Origin: Candidatus Methylomirabilota bacterium
Lineage (GTDB): Bacteria > Methylomirabilota > Methylomirabilia > Rokubacteriales > CSP1-6
Assembly: GCA_035764725.1 (NCBI GenBank)
Contig: DASTYT010000128.1
Location: 1-32,078 of the forward strand
Direction: 5' to 3'
Length of the DNA: 32,078 nucleotides
Both the position numbers and the translations under genes were made by a program. The notes beneath the pieces are model-generated. The model saw only the letters and a list, made by a program, of their open reading frames with translations, was not told the origin of the DNA and did no database searches. This document shows positions 1-9,420 of the stretch, piece by piece; the first letter of the stretch is position 1, and each line of letters starts with the position of its first letter.

Positions 1-26
1 GGCGTGGAGGCGGTCACGGTCGATGA

Positions 27-1019
27 CTACTGGATGACTTCATCGGCCCGCACGAGCAGCGATTGTGGAATTGTGAGCTCGAGCAGCTTCGCGGTCTTGA
101 GATTGACCACCATCTCGAACTTCGTGGGCTGCTCCACGGGCAGGTCAGCGGGGCGGGCGCCCTTTAGGATTTTGTCGACGTATGTCGCGGCGCGGCGGAA
201 GTTATCACGCTGATCGACTTCGTACGCGATGAGCGCGCCGGCTCTGGTGATCTCGGCCTGGGCGGTCATCAGGGGCAGTCTGCCCCGCGCCCCCAGCTCG
301 ACGATCTGTCCCCGCGCCCCGAAGTACATCGGATCCCCGGTGACGAGGACTGCGTGCGCCGACTCCCGAGTCGCTGCGGAGAACGCCGCGGCGAGCTCAG
401 CCGGGGCCCGCGCCTCCACGATCTGAAGACGGAGCTTCAAGGCCCGGGACGCCTCTTCTGCCTCCCGCAGAAGGCGTCGATAGCGTGGACCGGCCGGGTT
501 CAGCAGTACTGCCACGCGAGACAAGTTGGGCACGACGCTCATGAGAAGCTGGAGCTGTTTGCCGACCAGATCGGAGTATTGTCCAGAGAGACCCGTGACG
601 TTTGCTCCGGGCCTCGCGAGGCTCGCGATGAGTCCCGCCCCGACGGGATCTCCATGGTTCGTCATTACGATGGGGAGGGTCGACGTGGCACGCCGCGCCG
701 CGTCCGCCGCATACGAGGCGGCGACGATCACATCGACCTTTCGCTGAACGAGCTCCGTAGCCAGGACATCCAATCGTTCCGGCTTCCCCTCGGAGAACCG
801 TGCCTCGACGACGAGGTTCTGGCCCTCGACATAGCCCAGCTGGCGCAATCCCTCGAAGAGGCCGCCCCAGATCCGAGAGGCGCCGGCGTCGGTCAGCGGC
901 ACGGTGCCGAGAACCCCGACTCGAAACACCTTCGTTCCCTGCTGCGGCACGGCTGCGTGTGGTGAGATGAGGAGTGAAGCCAGGACGATCGCGCCGAGAC
1001 CGACGCGGGTGAGCCTCAT
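27..1019 (-). CDS. ABC transporter substrate-binding protein (ABC_sub_bind family)
   Basis: The 330-residue protein starts with a signal peptide (basic MRLTR, hydrophobic segment to about residue 22, then Pro-Gln-Gln), so it is probably periplasmic. The mature part has the ABC_sub_bind (PF04392, TrpX-like) layout: RVGVLG at the first strand, a GYVEGQNL motif, DVIVA, the GDPVGAGLIASLARPG segment, and a C-terminal PVEQPTKFEMVVNLKTAK block near the end. Length is normal for the family. These proteins bind small organic ligands for ABC importers; the ligand cannot be read from sequence. No permease or ATPase gene lies beside it, so it is an orphan. It is divergent from a second paralogue, with 87 bases between the two start codons, suggesting a duplication followed by inversion or shared regulation. 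Confidence 0.9.
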   Translation of the reverse strand: MRLTRVGLGAIVLASLLISPHAAVPQQGTKVFRVGVLGTVPLTDAGASRIWGGLFEGLRQLGYVEGQNLVVEARFSEGKPERLDVLATELVQRKVDVIVAASYAADAARRATSTLPIVMTNHGDPVGAGLIASLARPGANVTGLSGQYSDLVGKQLQLLMSVVPNLSRVAVLLNPAGPRYRRLLREAEEASRALKLRLQIVEARAPAELAAAFSAATRESAHAVLVTGDPMYFGARGQIVELGARGRLPLMTAQAEITRAGALIAYEVDQRDNFRRAATYVDKILKGARPADLPVEQPTKFEMVVNLKTAKLLELTIPQSLLVRADEVIQ

Positions 1020-1062
1020 GGCGGGCTACTCTGGCATACCAACGAGGCCCGGGCAATCTTCC

Positions 1063-1106
1063 GATTCGACCTGATTCGACCGCTGACGATCGGGTAGGAT
1101 ACGCCG
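1063..1106 (+). promoter_or_regulatory. Candidate promoter with short direct repeats before the second substrate-binding gene
   Basis: Two copies of GATTCGACC begin at 1063 and 1073, exactly 10 bases apart, which puts them on the same face of the helix. A -10-like TAGGAT lies at 1095-1100, so transcription would begin at about 1106-1107, at the GTG start codon. No ribosome binding site is visible, so a leaderless message is possible. The -35 is not clear. Read by eye only. Confidence 0.35.
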
Positions 1107-2084
1107 GTGCGCCCCAGCCAGCGTGTTCCCGTCCTCGTCTTTCTCGTCGTGTCGCTATTGCTCGCCCCGGCGCTCCCCGCCCAGGCGCAGCAACCTGTGG
1201 CGGCCCGGCGCGTCGGCGTGCTGACGTTCACCCAGCTGGCGCCGACGCTCCAGGAGCCTTTGCGCCAGGGCCTTCGCGATCAGGGCTACGTCGAGGGGCA
1301 GAATCTCCTCATCGAGTGGCGAGCCGCCGACGGCCGGCCCGAGCGCGCGAAGGCGCTCGCGCAGGAGCTGGTCGGGCTCAAGGTAGACGTCATCGTGGCG
1401 AACCTCACGCCCGCGGTGCAGGCCGCGAAAGAGGCGACGGCCACGATCCCCATCGTGATGGCCTCGGCCGGGGATCCGGTGGGCACCGGCTTCGTGAAGA
1501 GCCTCGCGCGGCCGGGCGGCAACATCACGGGCCTGACGGGCATTTCGGCGGAGCTTGCGGGGAAGCGCATCGAGCTGCTGCGCGAGCTCGTCCCCGGGCT
1601 CACGCGCGTGGGCTTGCTGCTCAACGGCACCAATCCCTTCGCGAAGTCGCTCGTGAGCGAGACGCGGGCGGCCGCCAAGCGAGCGGGCCTGGAGATCCAG
1701 ATCATCGATGTGCGCCGGGCCCAGGACGTCGATCCCGCGCTGTCCGGGCTGACCCAGCGGCGGGCCCAGGCGGTGATCGTCGATGCCGCGCTGACCACGT
1801 GGCGGGCCGCGCAGCTGGCGCTACAGCACCGCCTGCCGTCGATCTCCAATCAGCGGGCCTTCGTCGAGGCCGGCGGCCTCGCGTTCCACGGGGCGGAGCC
1901 GAGCGACGTGCAGCGCCGGGCCGCCATCTTCGTCGCGAAGATCCTCAGGGGGGCGAGCCCGGCGGAGCTACCCGTGGAGCAGCCCACGCGCTTCGAGCTG
2001 ATCCTCAACCTCCGGACGGCGAAGGCGCTCGGCCTGACGGTCAAGCCGGCGCTGCTGCTCCAGGCGACGCAGACGATCGAGTGA
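1107..2084 (+). CDS. ABC transporter substrate-binding protein (ABC_sub_bind family), paralogue
   Basis: This 325-residue protein starts at GTG 1107 with a clear signal peptide (hydrophobic run about residues 8-24 ending in PAQAQQ). It has the same blocks as the divergent neighbour: RRVGVLTF, GYVEGQNLLIEWR, DVIVANLTP, GDPVGTGFVKSLARPGGN and the C-terminal PVEQPTRFELILNLRTAK. It is therefore a paralogue in the ABC_sub_bind (PF04392) family and presumably a periplasmic ligand-binding component of an ABC importer. No transporter partner genes are adjacent. The start is supported by the signal peptide beginning right there; there is no obvious Shine-Dalgarno sequence. The ligand is unknown. It ends convergently with the diiron gene, with an inverted repeat between them. 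Confidence 0.9.
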   Translation: MRPSQRVPVLVFLVVSLLLAPALPAQAQQPVAARRVGVLTFTQLAPTLQEPLRQGLRDQGYVEGQNLLIEWRAADGRPERAKALAQELVGLKVDVIVANLTPAVQAAKEATATIPIVMASAGDPVGTGFVKSLARPGGNITGLTGISAELAGKRIELLRELVPGLTRVGLLLNGTNPFAKSLVSETRAAAKRAGLEIQIIDVRRAQDVDPALSGLTQRRAQAVIVDAALTTWRAAQLALQHRLPSISNQRAFVEAGGLAFHGAEPSDVQRRAAIFVAKILRGASPAELPVEQPTRFELILNLRTAKALGLTVKPALLLQATQTIE

Positions 2085-2108
2085 AGACCGACATCCGGTA
2101 GGCCGAGC

Positions 2109-2151
2109 GGCCGACTCGCACCCGGAAAGGGATTGGAGGTGCGAGCCGGTC
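2109..2151. terminator. Inverted repeat between convergent genes, possible bidirectional terminator
   Basis: CTCGCACC at 2115-2122 pairs perfectly with GGTGCGAG at 2138-2145 around a 15-base loop. The pairing can be extended to 14 base pairs (2109-2122 with 2138-2151) if one G-T wobble and one mismatch are allowed. It lies between two genes that end towards each other. There is no T-tract on either side, so it is not a classical intrinsic terminator. Confidence 0.4.
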
Positions 2152-2183
2152 GCTCGTCTCGCCGGCGGCGCGGGCCAAGCGCC

Positions 2184-3092
2184 TTAGCAGAACGCGGGGC
2201 CCACCGCCTCCAGCTTCTCCCGCAGACCGGGGCCGAGCTTGCCCACCGTGGCCAGGAACTGCGGATGCGTGATGCCCGAGCCGATGAAGGTCCAGCGCAG
2301 GGCCTTGAGCTGCGCCTCGGTGAAGCGCTCGCGCTCCTCCGCGGTGAGGCGGCGGCCCGTCGCCTGCTCGAAGCTGTCGACGTCCATCTTCACCTGCTGC
2401 TGCATGCCGCCGTCGATGAAGGCGCCGATCTCGAGGTACTCCTCCACCGCGCGGTGGATCTCGCCGGGCGTGGACACCGCGGCCAGCTCCTCGACGATCA
2501 GCGTGTCGAGCTTGGTGTGCTGGGCCTCTTCCATCCAGTGGTGCTTCAGGAGGCTCTTGAACTGGGGATCGAGGTCGCCGTCGTCCTTGACGGAGTCGAG
2601 ATAGTGCGACTGGACGAACCACTCGATGTGCAGCGTGAGCAGCGCCACCGCCAGGGGGCTATAGCCGAGGATCTTGGCCGCCACCGCCTCGGGGGGCCCG
2701 ATCACCTCGCAGTGATGGCCGAAGCCCCCGTCGAACTCCTCGCGGAAGCGCTTGAAGAGCTGGATGTGCTTGGCTTCCTCGCTGGCGAACTGGATGAGCG
2801 CACGGGTGCGGTAGTCGTCGGCGGCCAGGCGCGGCCGCGCGTGATCGAGCACGAACGGGAGGATGTATTCCTCCACGAGCCCGAACATCACGAGATAACC
2901 CAGGCCGCGGATCTGATTCAGGGTGCGCTGCTCGCTCGGCGAGAGGTAGTCGAGCTTGCGCACGCCGGCCAGGGCTTCCGGCAAGAACGGCCGACCGAAG
3001 TCGAGCCGCTTGTCGTTGCCGATGATGTCGTCGATCTTCCAGTTCACCCGCTGGCTCGTCGCCAGCACACCTTCGTACGTGTACGCCGACAT
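2184..3092 (-). CDS. Ferritin-like diiron protein with AurF/CmlI-type ligand pattern (putative N-oxygenase or related oxidase)
   Basis: The 302-residue helical protein shows a full set of candidate diiron ligands: Glu74/75 (VEEYILPF), Glu106-x2-His109 (EEAKH), Glu157 (HIEWF), and His185-x3-Glu189-x2-His192 (HWMEEAQH). Ribonucleotide reductase-like oxidases normally end in ExxH. The extra His four residues before the last Glu is known from the arylamine N-oxygenases AurF and CmlI, and the ligand spacing here is close to theirs. It is cytosolic, with no signal peptide. The start is well supported by a strong AAAGGAGGA ribosome site eight bases upstream. No biosynthetic gene cluster surrounds it, so the substrate is open. 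It could equally be an uncharacterised R2-like oxidase; the diiron fold is much surer than the reaction. Confidence 0.75.
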   Translation of the reverse strand: MSAYTYEGVLATSQRVNWKIDDIIGNDKRLDFGRPFLPEALAGVRKLDYLSPSEQRTLNQIRGLGYLVMFGLVEEYILPFVLDHARPRLAADDYRTRALIQFASEEAKHIQLFKRFREEFDGGFGHHCEVIGPPEAVAAKILGYSPLAVALLTLHIEWFVQSHYLDSVKDDGDLDPQFKSLLKHHWMEEAQHTKLDTLIVEELAAVSTPGEIHRAVEEYLEIGAFIDGGMQQQVKMDVDSFEQATGRRLTAEERERFTEAQLKALRWTFIGSGITHPQFLATVGKLGPGLREKLEAVGPAFC

Positions 3093-3100
3093 GTTTCGGG

Positions 3101-3109
3101 TCCTCCTTT
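3101..3109 (-). promoter_or_regulatory. Strong Shine-Dalgarno sequence of the diiron gene
   Basis: On the minus strand this reads AAAGGAGGA, eight bases before the ATG at 3092. It is one of the best ribosome sites in the window and fixes the start. Confidence 0.8.
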
Positions 3110-3140
3110 GCCCCGCATCATTGCGGGCCCACGATGGCGA

Positions 3141-3161
3141 GGTGGCAATCGGCGTGCCACC
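3141..3161. repeat. Perfect 7-bp inverted repeat in the leader of the diiron gene
   Basis: GGTGGCA (3141-3147) and TGCCACC (3155-3161) are perfect reverse complements separated by 7 bases. They sit 49 bases upstream of the diiron gene's start codon, inside the 160-base gap that follows the EamA gene. It could be an operator or an RNA hairpin in the leader; the sequence alone does not decide. Nothing else was recognised in this gap. Confidence 0.45.
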
Positions 3162-3252
3162 CCCCTACATGTGCATATTCATTGGAAAGTGCCGCGAGGA
3201 ACGTGGGGCGACGCGGCGAAGCGCCCGGGAGCCTCAGGCAGGCTGCCGCAAA

Positions 3253-4122
3253 CTAGAGCCGCTTGGCTCCCGTCAGCAGGTACACCCCCAGCACGATCAA
3301 GAGGGTGGCGCCGACCACGCGCCAGCCGAGCTGCCGCCGGCCGCCCGGGATCAGGAAGGCGAGCAGCAGGACGAAGAGGGGCGCGGTCCCGATGAGCGGC
3401 GTCACCACGCTGACCTCGCCGTAGCCGAGGGCGACGATGAGGAGCGTGACGCCGGTGTTCTCGGCGAGGCCGCCGCCGATCAAGAAGAGTAGGCTCTTGT
3501 GGTCGATGCGGAGCGTGCGCCAATGACCGGTCGCGGTCACGAAGGCCGTCGCCGCGATCATGGCCGCCGTCGTGTTGACCGCGGCGTCGAAGAGCGGCCC
3601 CGCCTGGCTGAGCCCCATCTTCCGCGCGATCTGTACGATGCCGAAGCACGTGGCGGCGAGCACGGGGTAGATGAGATGCCGCGTCTGGAACCCGACGTAC
3701 TTGCCGCTGAGCGAGAGCATCACGGTGCCGGCGACGATGACCAGGGTGCCCGCGAGGATCGGGCCGGTGATCCGCTCGTGGAGCAGCACGATGGCGAGTC
3801 CGGTGGCGATGAGCGGCGTCAGGTTGAAGATGGCGGCGGCGACCGGCGCGCCGACCTTGTCGATGGCTACGGTGCGGAACAGGCGTCCACCCGCGGTGCC
3901 CACCACGCCGGAGAAGACGAAGTAGGGCACCGCGCTCCAGTCCCACGCCGCGCGCGGCACGAACAGCAGCACCGCGGTCCAGAGGCCGATCACGCCCACG
4001 GTGACGTTGATCCAGAACGCGGCGTAGAAGCTCGAGCGCCGGAGCCCCTGCTGGATGAGGATGGTCGCGACCGCGGAGAAGAAGGCGCTCGTGAGGGCGA
4101 GGACGTGCGGGGAGGTGTGCAC
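3253..4122 (-). CDS. EamA/DMT superfamily transporter
   Basis: Starting at GTG 4122 this gives a 289-residue integral membrane protein of about ten hydrophobic helices, the usual size of the drug/metabolite transporter superfamily with two EamA (PF00892) repeats. The first repeat ends around the LHERITGPILAGTLVIVAGT segment and the second around TPLIGTAPLFVLLLAFLIP. The reading frame stays open far upstream, but that stretch overlaps the phospholipase gene and has no family similarity. The GTG lies 44 bases after that gene's stop codon, just before the first hydrophobic helix, and is the sensible start. The ribosome site is weak. The substrate (metabolite, amino acid, nucleotide sugar or drug) cannot be inferred. 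Same strand as the phospholipase gene, so co-transcription is likely. Confidence 0.85.
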   Translation of the reverse strand: MHTSPHVLALTSAFFSAVATILIQQGLRRSSFYAAFWINVTVGVIGLWTAVLLFVPRAAWDWSAVPYFVFSGVVGTAGGRLFRTVAIDKVGAPVAAAIFNLTPLIATGLAIVLLHERITGPILAGTLVIVAGTVMLSLSGKYVGFQTRHLIYPVLAATCFGIVQIARKMGLSQAGPLFDAAVNTTAAMIAATAFVTATGHWRTLRIDHKSLLFLIGGGLAENTGVTLLIVALGYGEVSVVTPLIGTAPLFVLLLAFLIPGGRRQLGWRVVGATLLIVLGVYLLTGAKRL

Positions 4123-4166
4123 GCTAGAGGTCGAGGGATGCCATCCGAGGGGCCCGAGGCAGTCTA

Positions 4167-5609
<1,443 letters not shown>

Positions 5610-5732
5610 CGTAATCCGGGGCCTCCTTGACGGCTATTTCACTACGGAACATACGCCAGCCGGGACGGGAGCGTGTCGAAATCCCGCCGGCGCATGTGGC
5701 GACGGCGTGCCGAGGCGCGACCCGCCGCCGCC

Positions 5733-5762
5733 TTGACGGGCAGGCCGCGCCCCGGCTAGGGT
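5733..5762 (+). promoter_or_regulatory. Candidate sigma-70 promoter of the kinase-msrA-HAD operon
   Basis: TTGACG at 5733-5738 and TAGGGT at 5757-5762 are separated by 18 bases, a reasonable match to -35/-10 boxes, and lie just ahead of the ATG at 5784. A short hairpin (GGCAG 5766-5770, CTGCC 5776-5780) sits between the predicted start of transcription and the start codon. Pattern match by eye only. Confidence 0.4.
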
Positions 5763-5783
5763 CGAGGCAGCGAGCCTGCCCCG

Positions 5784-7997
5784 ATGAACTGGCGCCGCGG
5801 TGTCCGCTGGCACCTCGTCCACCTGCAGCTGGTGGGCATCGTGCCGATCGGTCTTTTCACCGCGCTCCTGCTCTACCTGCACTGGCAGGCTCAGGACCAC
5901 GAGCGCCAGCGCGCGCAGATCGAGTCCGTGCGCCTCCTCGCCACCGCGGTGGACAACGCGCTCGACAGCACGGTCGAGCGCTTGACGATCTTTGCGCGGC
6001 TCTGGGCGTCCAGCGACCTCTCCGACGACGCGATCCGGGCGCAGGCCCGCCAGGCGCTCCGGGCCAGCTCCGACTGGTCGAACCTCCTGGCGCTCACCCC
6101 CGACGGGCGCGGCGTGTTCCGGGCGGACGCGCCGCTGGGCGTAGCGATGCCGTCGGGGCCGCCCATGGCCCAGTGGTCGGCGGTGTTCTCGGCGCGGCAG
6201 CCCGTCATCACGGATCTCGTCCGGCGCGCGGATGCGGCGTCGCCGACGGTGGCAGTGGGCGTGCCGGTGGTGCGCAACAACGCCGTCACCCACGTGCTGA
6301 TCGCCTATCTCGACCTGCGCTGGTACGACCGCCTGATGAAGCAGCCCGGCCAGCCCCCCGGCGCCGTCGCGGGCATCTTCGACCATCGCTTCGATTTCGT
6401 CGCCCGCAGCGTGGAGGGCGAGGAGCGGCGCGGCCAGCAGCCCTCCGCGGGGGTGGAGGACGCGATGCGGGCCAAGCCGGTGGGCATCGCGCGCTTCACC
6501 AATCTCAACCGCACGTCCGTCTACACCGCGTGGGCGTTCTCCCGCCACGGGTGGGGCGTGGGCTTCGCGACGCCGTCGGCGCCGGTCGACAATGCCTTCT
6601 GGCGCTATCTCGTGCTCTACGGCTTCCTCTGGCTGGTGGCCATGGGCCTGGGCGTGAGCTACGCGATCTCGAAGGCGAAGCCCTTTGCCGCGGCGCTGGA
6701 GACGGTGGAGGCCCAGGCGGAGTACGTGGCGGGGGGCGGCCGCATCGAGAGCCTGCCCGACTTGCGCGTGGACGAGGTGAACAAGGCGCTGAGCGCGCTC
6801 GAGCGGGCCAGTGCGCTCCTGCAGGCGACCACCAGGCAGCGCGATCGCTCGCTCGAGACGGAGCGCGAGGCGCGCGCCGCCGCCGAGGCGGCCAATCGGG
6901 CCAAGGACGAGTTCCTGGCCATGCTGGGACACGAGCTGCGGAACCCGCTCGCCGCGATCGCCAACGCGACCATCATCGTGAAGAGCGAGCGGCGCACGCC
7001 GGAGCAGCTCGCCTTCGCGACCGGCGTGATCGAGCGGCAAAGCCGGCACCTCCAGCGCCTGATCGACGATCTCCTGGACGTGGGCCGCGTGATCCGGGGC
7101 AAGATCCTGCTCGAGCGGAGCACCGTAGATCTGGCGACGATCGCGCGGCGCGTGGTCGCGACGCTGGAGACCTCGGGCGGGTTGGCCGACCGCCGCGTGG
7201 AGCTCACCGTGGAGACGGTCTGGGTGGACGGCGACCCGACGCGCCTCGAGCAGATCCTCACCAACCTGGTCGGGAATGCCGCGCGCTACACGGCCCCCGG
7301 CGGCCGGATCGGCGTGCGCGTCGCGCGCGAGGACGGCGAGGCGGTGCTGGCCGTCGAGGACGACGGCGAGGGCATCGACCCCGAGCACCTGGAAAAGGTC
7401 TTCGACCTCTTCTTCCAGGCCGAGACGACCCCGGCGCGCGCGACGGGCGGCCTCGGCATCGGGCTCACCCTGGTGCAGCAGCTCGTCGCGCTGCACGGCG
7501 GCAGCGTCATCGCCGAGAGTAACGGCGTCGGAACGGGAGCGCGCTTCAGCGTGCGCCTGCCCGCCCTGCGCGCGGTCGCGCCGGCCGCGGCGCAAGGCCC
7601 GACGCCGGCGTCGGGCGCGCACGCGGAGACCATCCTCGTCGTCGAAGACAACGAGGACGCGCGGGAAAGCCTCCGTCTGGCCCTGGAGCTTCGCGGGCAT
7701 CGGGTGGTGTGGGCGGCGGACGGCGCCGCCGGCCTCGAGGTTCTGCGGCGCGAGCGGCCGCGGCTGGCCGTGCTCGACATCGGCCTGCCGGGCATGGACG
7801 GCTACGAGCTGGCGCGGCGCATTCGCGAGGAGCTCGGGCCCGGCATCGTGCTCGTGGCCCTGACGGGCTACGGCCGTGCGCGGGATGGCGACGAGGCGAT
7901 CCGGGCCGGCTTCGACCGGCACCTGATCAAGCCGGTAGACGTGGACGATCTCGTACGCGTGCTGAGCGAGATGCGCCGCGCGAAGGCGGGCGTATGA
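5784..7997 (+). CDS. Membrane hybrid histidine kinase (extracytoplasmic sensor, HisKA, HATPase, receiver)
   Basis: This 737-residue protein has a membrane helix at about 11-33, an extracytoplasmic Cache-like sensor at about 37-270, and a second helix at about 272-295. A charged coiled linker then leads to a HisKA domain with phospho-acceptor His383 (LGHELRNP). The HATPase_c domain has the N box (Asn494/Asn498), DDGEGI (526-531) and GGLGIGL (555-561). A C-terminal receiver has the acidic pair Glu621/Asp622, phospho-acceptor Asp665 and Lys716. It senses an unknown extracellular or envelope signal and passes phosphate to its own receiver. No separate response regulator or phosphotransfer protein is adjacent. 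It heads an operon with an exported methionine sulfoxide reductase 13 bases downstream, which hints at an envelope oxidation signal; that is inference. Confidence 0.92.
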   Translation: MNWRRGVRWHLVHLQLVGIVPIGLFTALLLYLHWQAQDHERQRAQIESVRLLATAVDNALDSTVERLTIFARLWASSDLSDDAIRAQARQALRASSDWSNLLALTPDGRGVFRADAPLGVAMPSGPPMAQWSAVFSARQPVITDLVRRADAASPTVAVGVPVVRNNAVTHVLIAYLDLRWYDRLMKQPGQPPGAVAGIFDHRFDFVARSVEGEERRGQQPSAGVEDAMRAKPVGIARFTNLNRTSVYTAWAFSRHGWGVGFATPSAPVDNAFWRYLVLYGFLWLVAMGLGVSYAISKAKPFAAALETVEAQAEYVAGGGRIESLPDLRVDEVNKALSALERASALLQATTRQRDRSLETEREARAAAEAANRAKDEFLAMLGHELRNPLAAIANATIIVKSERRTPEQLAFATGVIERQSRHLQRLIDDLLDVGRVIRGKILLERSTVDLATIARRVVATLETSGGLADRRVELTVETVWVDGDPTRLEQILTNLVGNAARYTAPGGRIGVRVAREDGEAVLAVEDDGEGIDPEHLEKVFDLFFQAETTPARATGGLGIGLTLVQQLVALHGGSVIAESNGVGTGARFSVRLPALRAVAPAAAQGPTPASGAHAETILVVEDNEDARESLRLALELRGHRVVWAADGAAGLEVLRRERPRLAVLDIGLPGMDGYELARRIREELGPGIVLVALTGYGRARDGDEAIRAGFDRHLIKPVDVDDLVRVLSEMRRAKAGV

Positions 7998-8010
7998 GGA
8001 GGAGCGGCTG

Positions 8011-8709
8011 ATGCGCACATCGACGAGCGTGGCGGGACTCCTGGCGATGGTAGCGGCGGTGCTCGGGCCCGTGCCCGCGACCTTCGCGGCCGACGGCGCG
8101 GTGGTGATCCCCGCGCCGGTGACGGACAGCCCGAAGGCGGCCGGCCCACCGCAGACCGCGGTGCTCGCGGGCGGCTGCTTCTGGGGCGTGCAGGGCGTGT
8201 ATCAGCGGGTGCGCGGTGTGCGCAATGCGGTCTCGGGCTATGCGGGTGGCGCCAAGGAAACGGCGCAGTACGAGCGGGTGAGCGGTGGCTCCACCGGGCA
8301 TGCCGAATCCGTCGAGATCAGCTTCGACCCGAAGGAGATCTCCTTCGGCGAGATCCTCCAGATCTTTTTCTCGGTGGTGCACGATCCGACTCAGCTCAAC
8401 CGCCAGGGGCCCGACGTGGGCACGCAGTATCGCTCTGTGATCTTCTACGCGGACGAGGCGCAGCGGAGCATCGGGCAGGCCTACATCGCGCAGCTCGACA
8501 AGGCCAAGGCCTTTGGCCGCCCCATCGTGACCAAGGTCGATCCGCTCAAGGGCTTCTACGCGGCGGAGGGGTACCACCAAGATTTCCTCATCAACAATCC
8601 CCGCTACCCCTACATCGTCGTGCACGATCTGCCGAAGCTCGAGGCGCTGAAGAAGACGTTTCCCGCCCGCTATCGCGATCAGCCGGTGACGGTGAAGAGC
8701 GCGAACTGA
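8011..8709 (+). CDS. msrA: Exported peptide-methionine (S)-S-oxide reductase MsrA, single-cysteine type
   Basis: The 232-residue protein carries the MsrA active-site motif GGCFWG with catalytic Cys56, plus SGYAGG, STGHAES, the HDPTQLNRQGPDVGTQYRS region and the EGYHQDF block, all diagnostic of MsrA (PF01625). It reduces methionine-S-sulfoxide back to methionine. A signal peptide (residues 1-27, ending ATFAA) and a short Pro-rich linker place it in the periplasm. Cys56 is the only cysteine in the whole protein, so there is no resolving cysteine, and recycling would need an outside thiol or a partner. A GGAGGAG ribosome site lies just before the ATG. It sits between the kinase and the HAD gene in one operon. 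Confidence 0.93.
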   Translation: MRTSTSVAGLLAMVAAVLGPVPATFAADGAVVIPAPVTDSPKAAGPPQTAVLAGGCFWGVQGVYQRVRGVRNAVSGYAGGAKETAQYERVSGGSTGHAESVEISFDPKEISFGEILQIFFSVVHDPTQLNRQGPDVGTQYRSVIFYADEAQRSIGQAYIAQLDKAKAFGRPIVTKVDPLKGFYAAEGYHQDFLINNPRYPYIVVHDLPKLEALKKTFPARYRDQPVTVKSAN

Positions 8710-8710
8710 G

Positions 8711-9418
8711 GTGGCGCGGCCCCGCTCGCCCGTCCGCGCCCTCCTCTTCGACGCGGGCCACACGCTGCTCGAGTTCGACCATCGCCTGTTCACCGATCAG
8801 CTGACGGCGCGCGGCCACCGGGTGGACGCCGCCGCGGTGAGGGCGGCGGAGCGGGGCGCCCGCATGCGCCTGGACGTGGAGCGCGCGGAGCCGGCGGGCG
8901 CGGGGCGCACCGGCGAGGGGCGCTACGCGCGCTATCTCCTGGACGCGCTCGGCATCGCGGACGAGGCGGAGCGGCGCGCCATCGCGGAGTGGCGGCGCGG
9001 CTTCAACGCGCCGATCGGCCTCTGCCATCAGGCTGATCCCGAGGCGGCGGAGGCCCTCGCGCGCGCCCGCGAGCGAGGTTGGACGGTGGGCGTGATCTCG
9101 AACTCCAACGGCTCGGTGACGCACGCCCTCGAGATCGCCGGGCTCTCCAAGCACCTCGACTTCGTGATCGACTCCAGCGTGGTCGGCGTTTCCAAGCCCG
9201 ACGCCCGCATCTACGGCCTCGGGCTCGAGGCGGCGGGCGGCGCGCCGGCGGAGGCCGTCTACGTCGGCGACTCCTACTTCGTCGACGTGGTCGGCGCCCG
9301 CCGGGCGGGGCTCGGCGCGGTGCTGTTCGATCCCGGCGGCGTCTGGGGCCCGCGCGACTGCGCGGTGGCCGCAGGCCTCTGCGCCGCGGTGGAGCAGGCC
9401 GGGCCGCCCGGCCGCTAA
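8711..9418 (+). CDS. HAD superfamily hydrolase (subfamily IA-like) with altered motif I
   Basis: From GTG 8711, one base after the msrA stop codon, this encodes 235 residues with the HAD order of motifs. Motif I is FDAGHTLL (Asp14), motif II ISNS (Ser130), motif III Lys162 (SKPDARIYG) and motif IV GDSYFVDVVGA (Asp187, Asp192). A helical cap lies between motifs I and II, as in subfamily IA. The second motif I Asp, used as general acid/base by phosphatases, is Gly16 here. Haloacid dehalogenases also lack it (they have Tyr), so the protein may be a dehalogenase-like or atypical member rather than an ordinary phosphatase. The substrate is unknown. It is last in the kinase-msrA operon and nearly abuts the convergent next gene. 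Confidence 0.85.
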   Translation: MARPRSPVRALLFDAGHTLLEFDHRLFTDQLTARGHRVDAAAVRAAERGARMRLDVERAEPAGAGRTGEGRYARYLLDALGIADEAERRAIAEWRRGFNAPIGLCHQADPEAAEALARARERGWTVGVISNSNGSVTHALEIAGLSKHLDFVIDSSVVGVSKPDARIYGLGLEAAGGAPAEAVYVGDSYFVDVVGARRAGLGAVLFDPGGVWGPRDCAVAAGLCAAVEQAGPPGR

Positions 9419-9420
9419 GC

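Noticed and set aside
5634..8018. Very long minus-strand open frame opposite the membrane hybrid kinase
   Set aside because: It lies antisense to a clear multi-domain kinase, is rich in Arg, His and Ala, and has no recognisable domain. Such frames are expected at high GC content.
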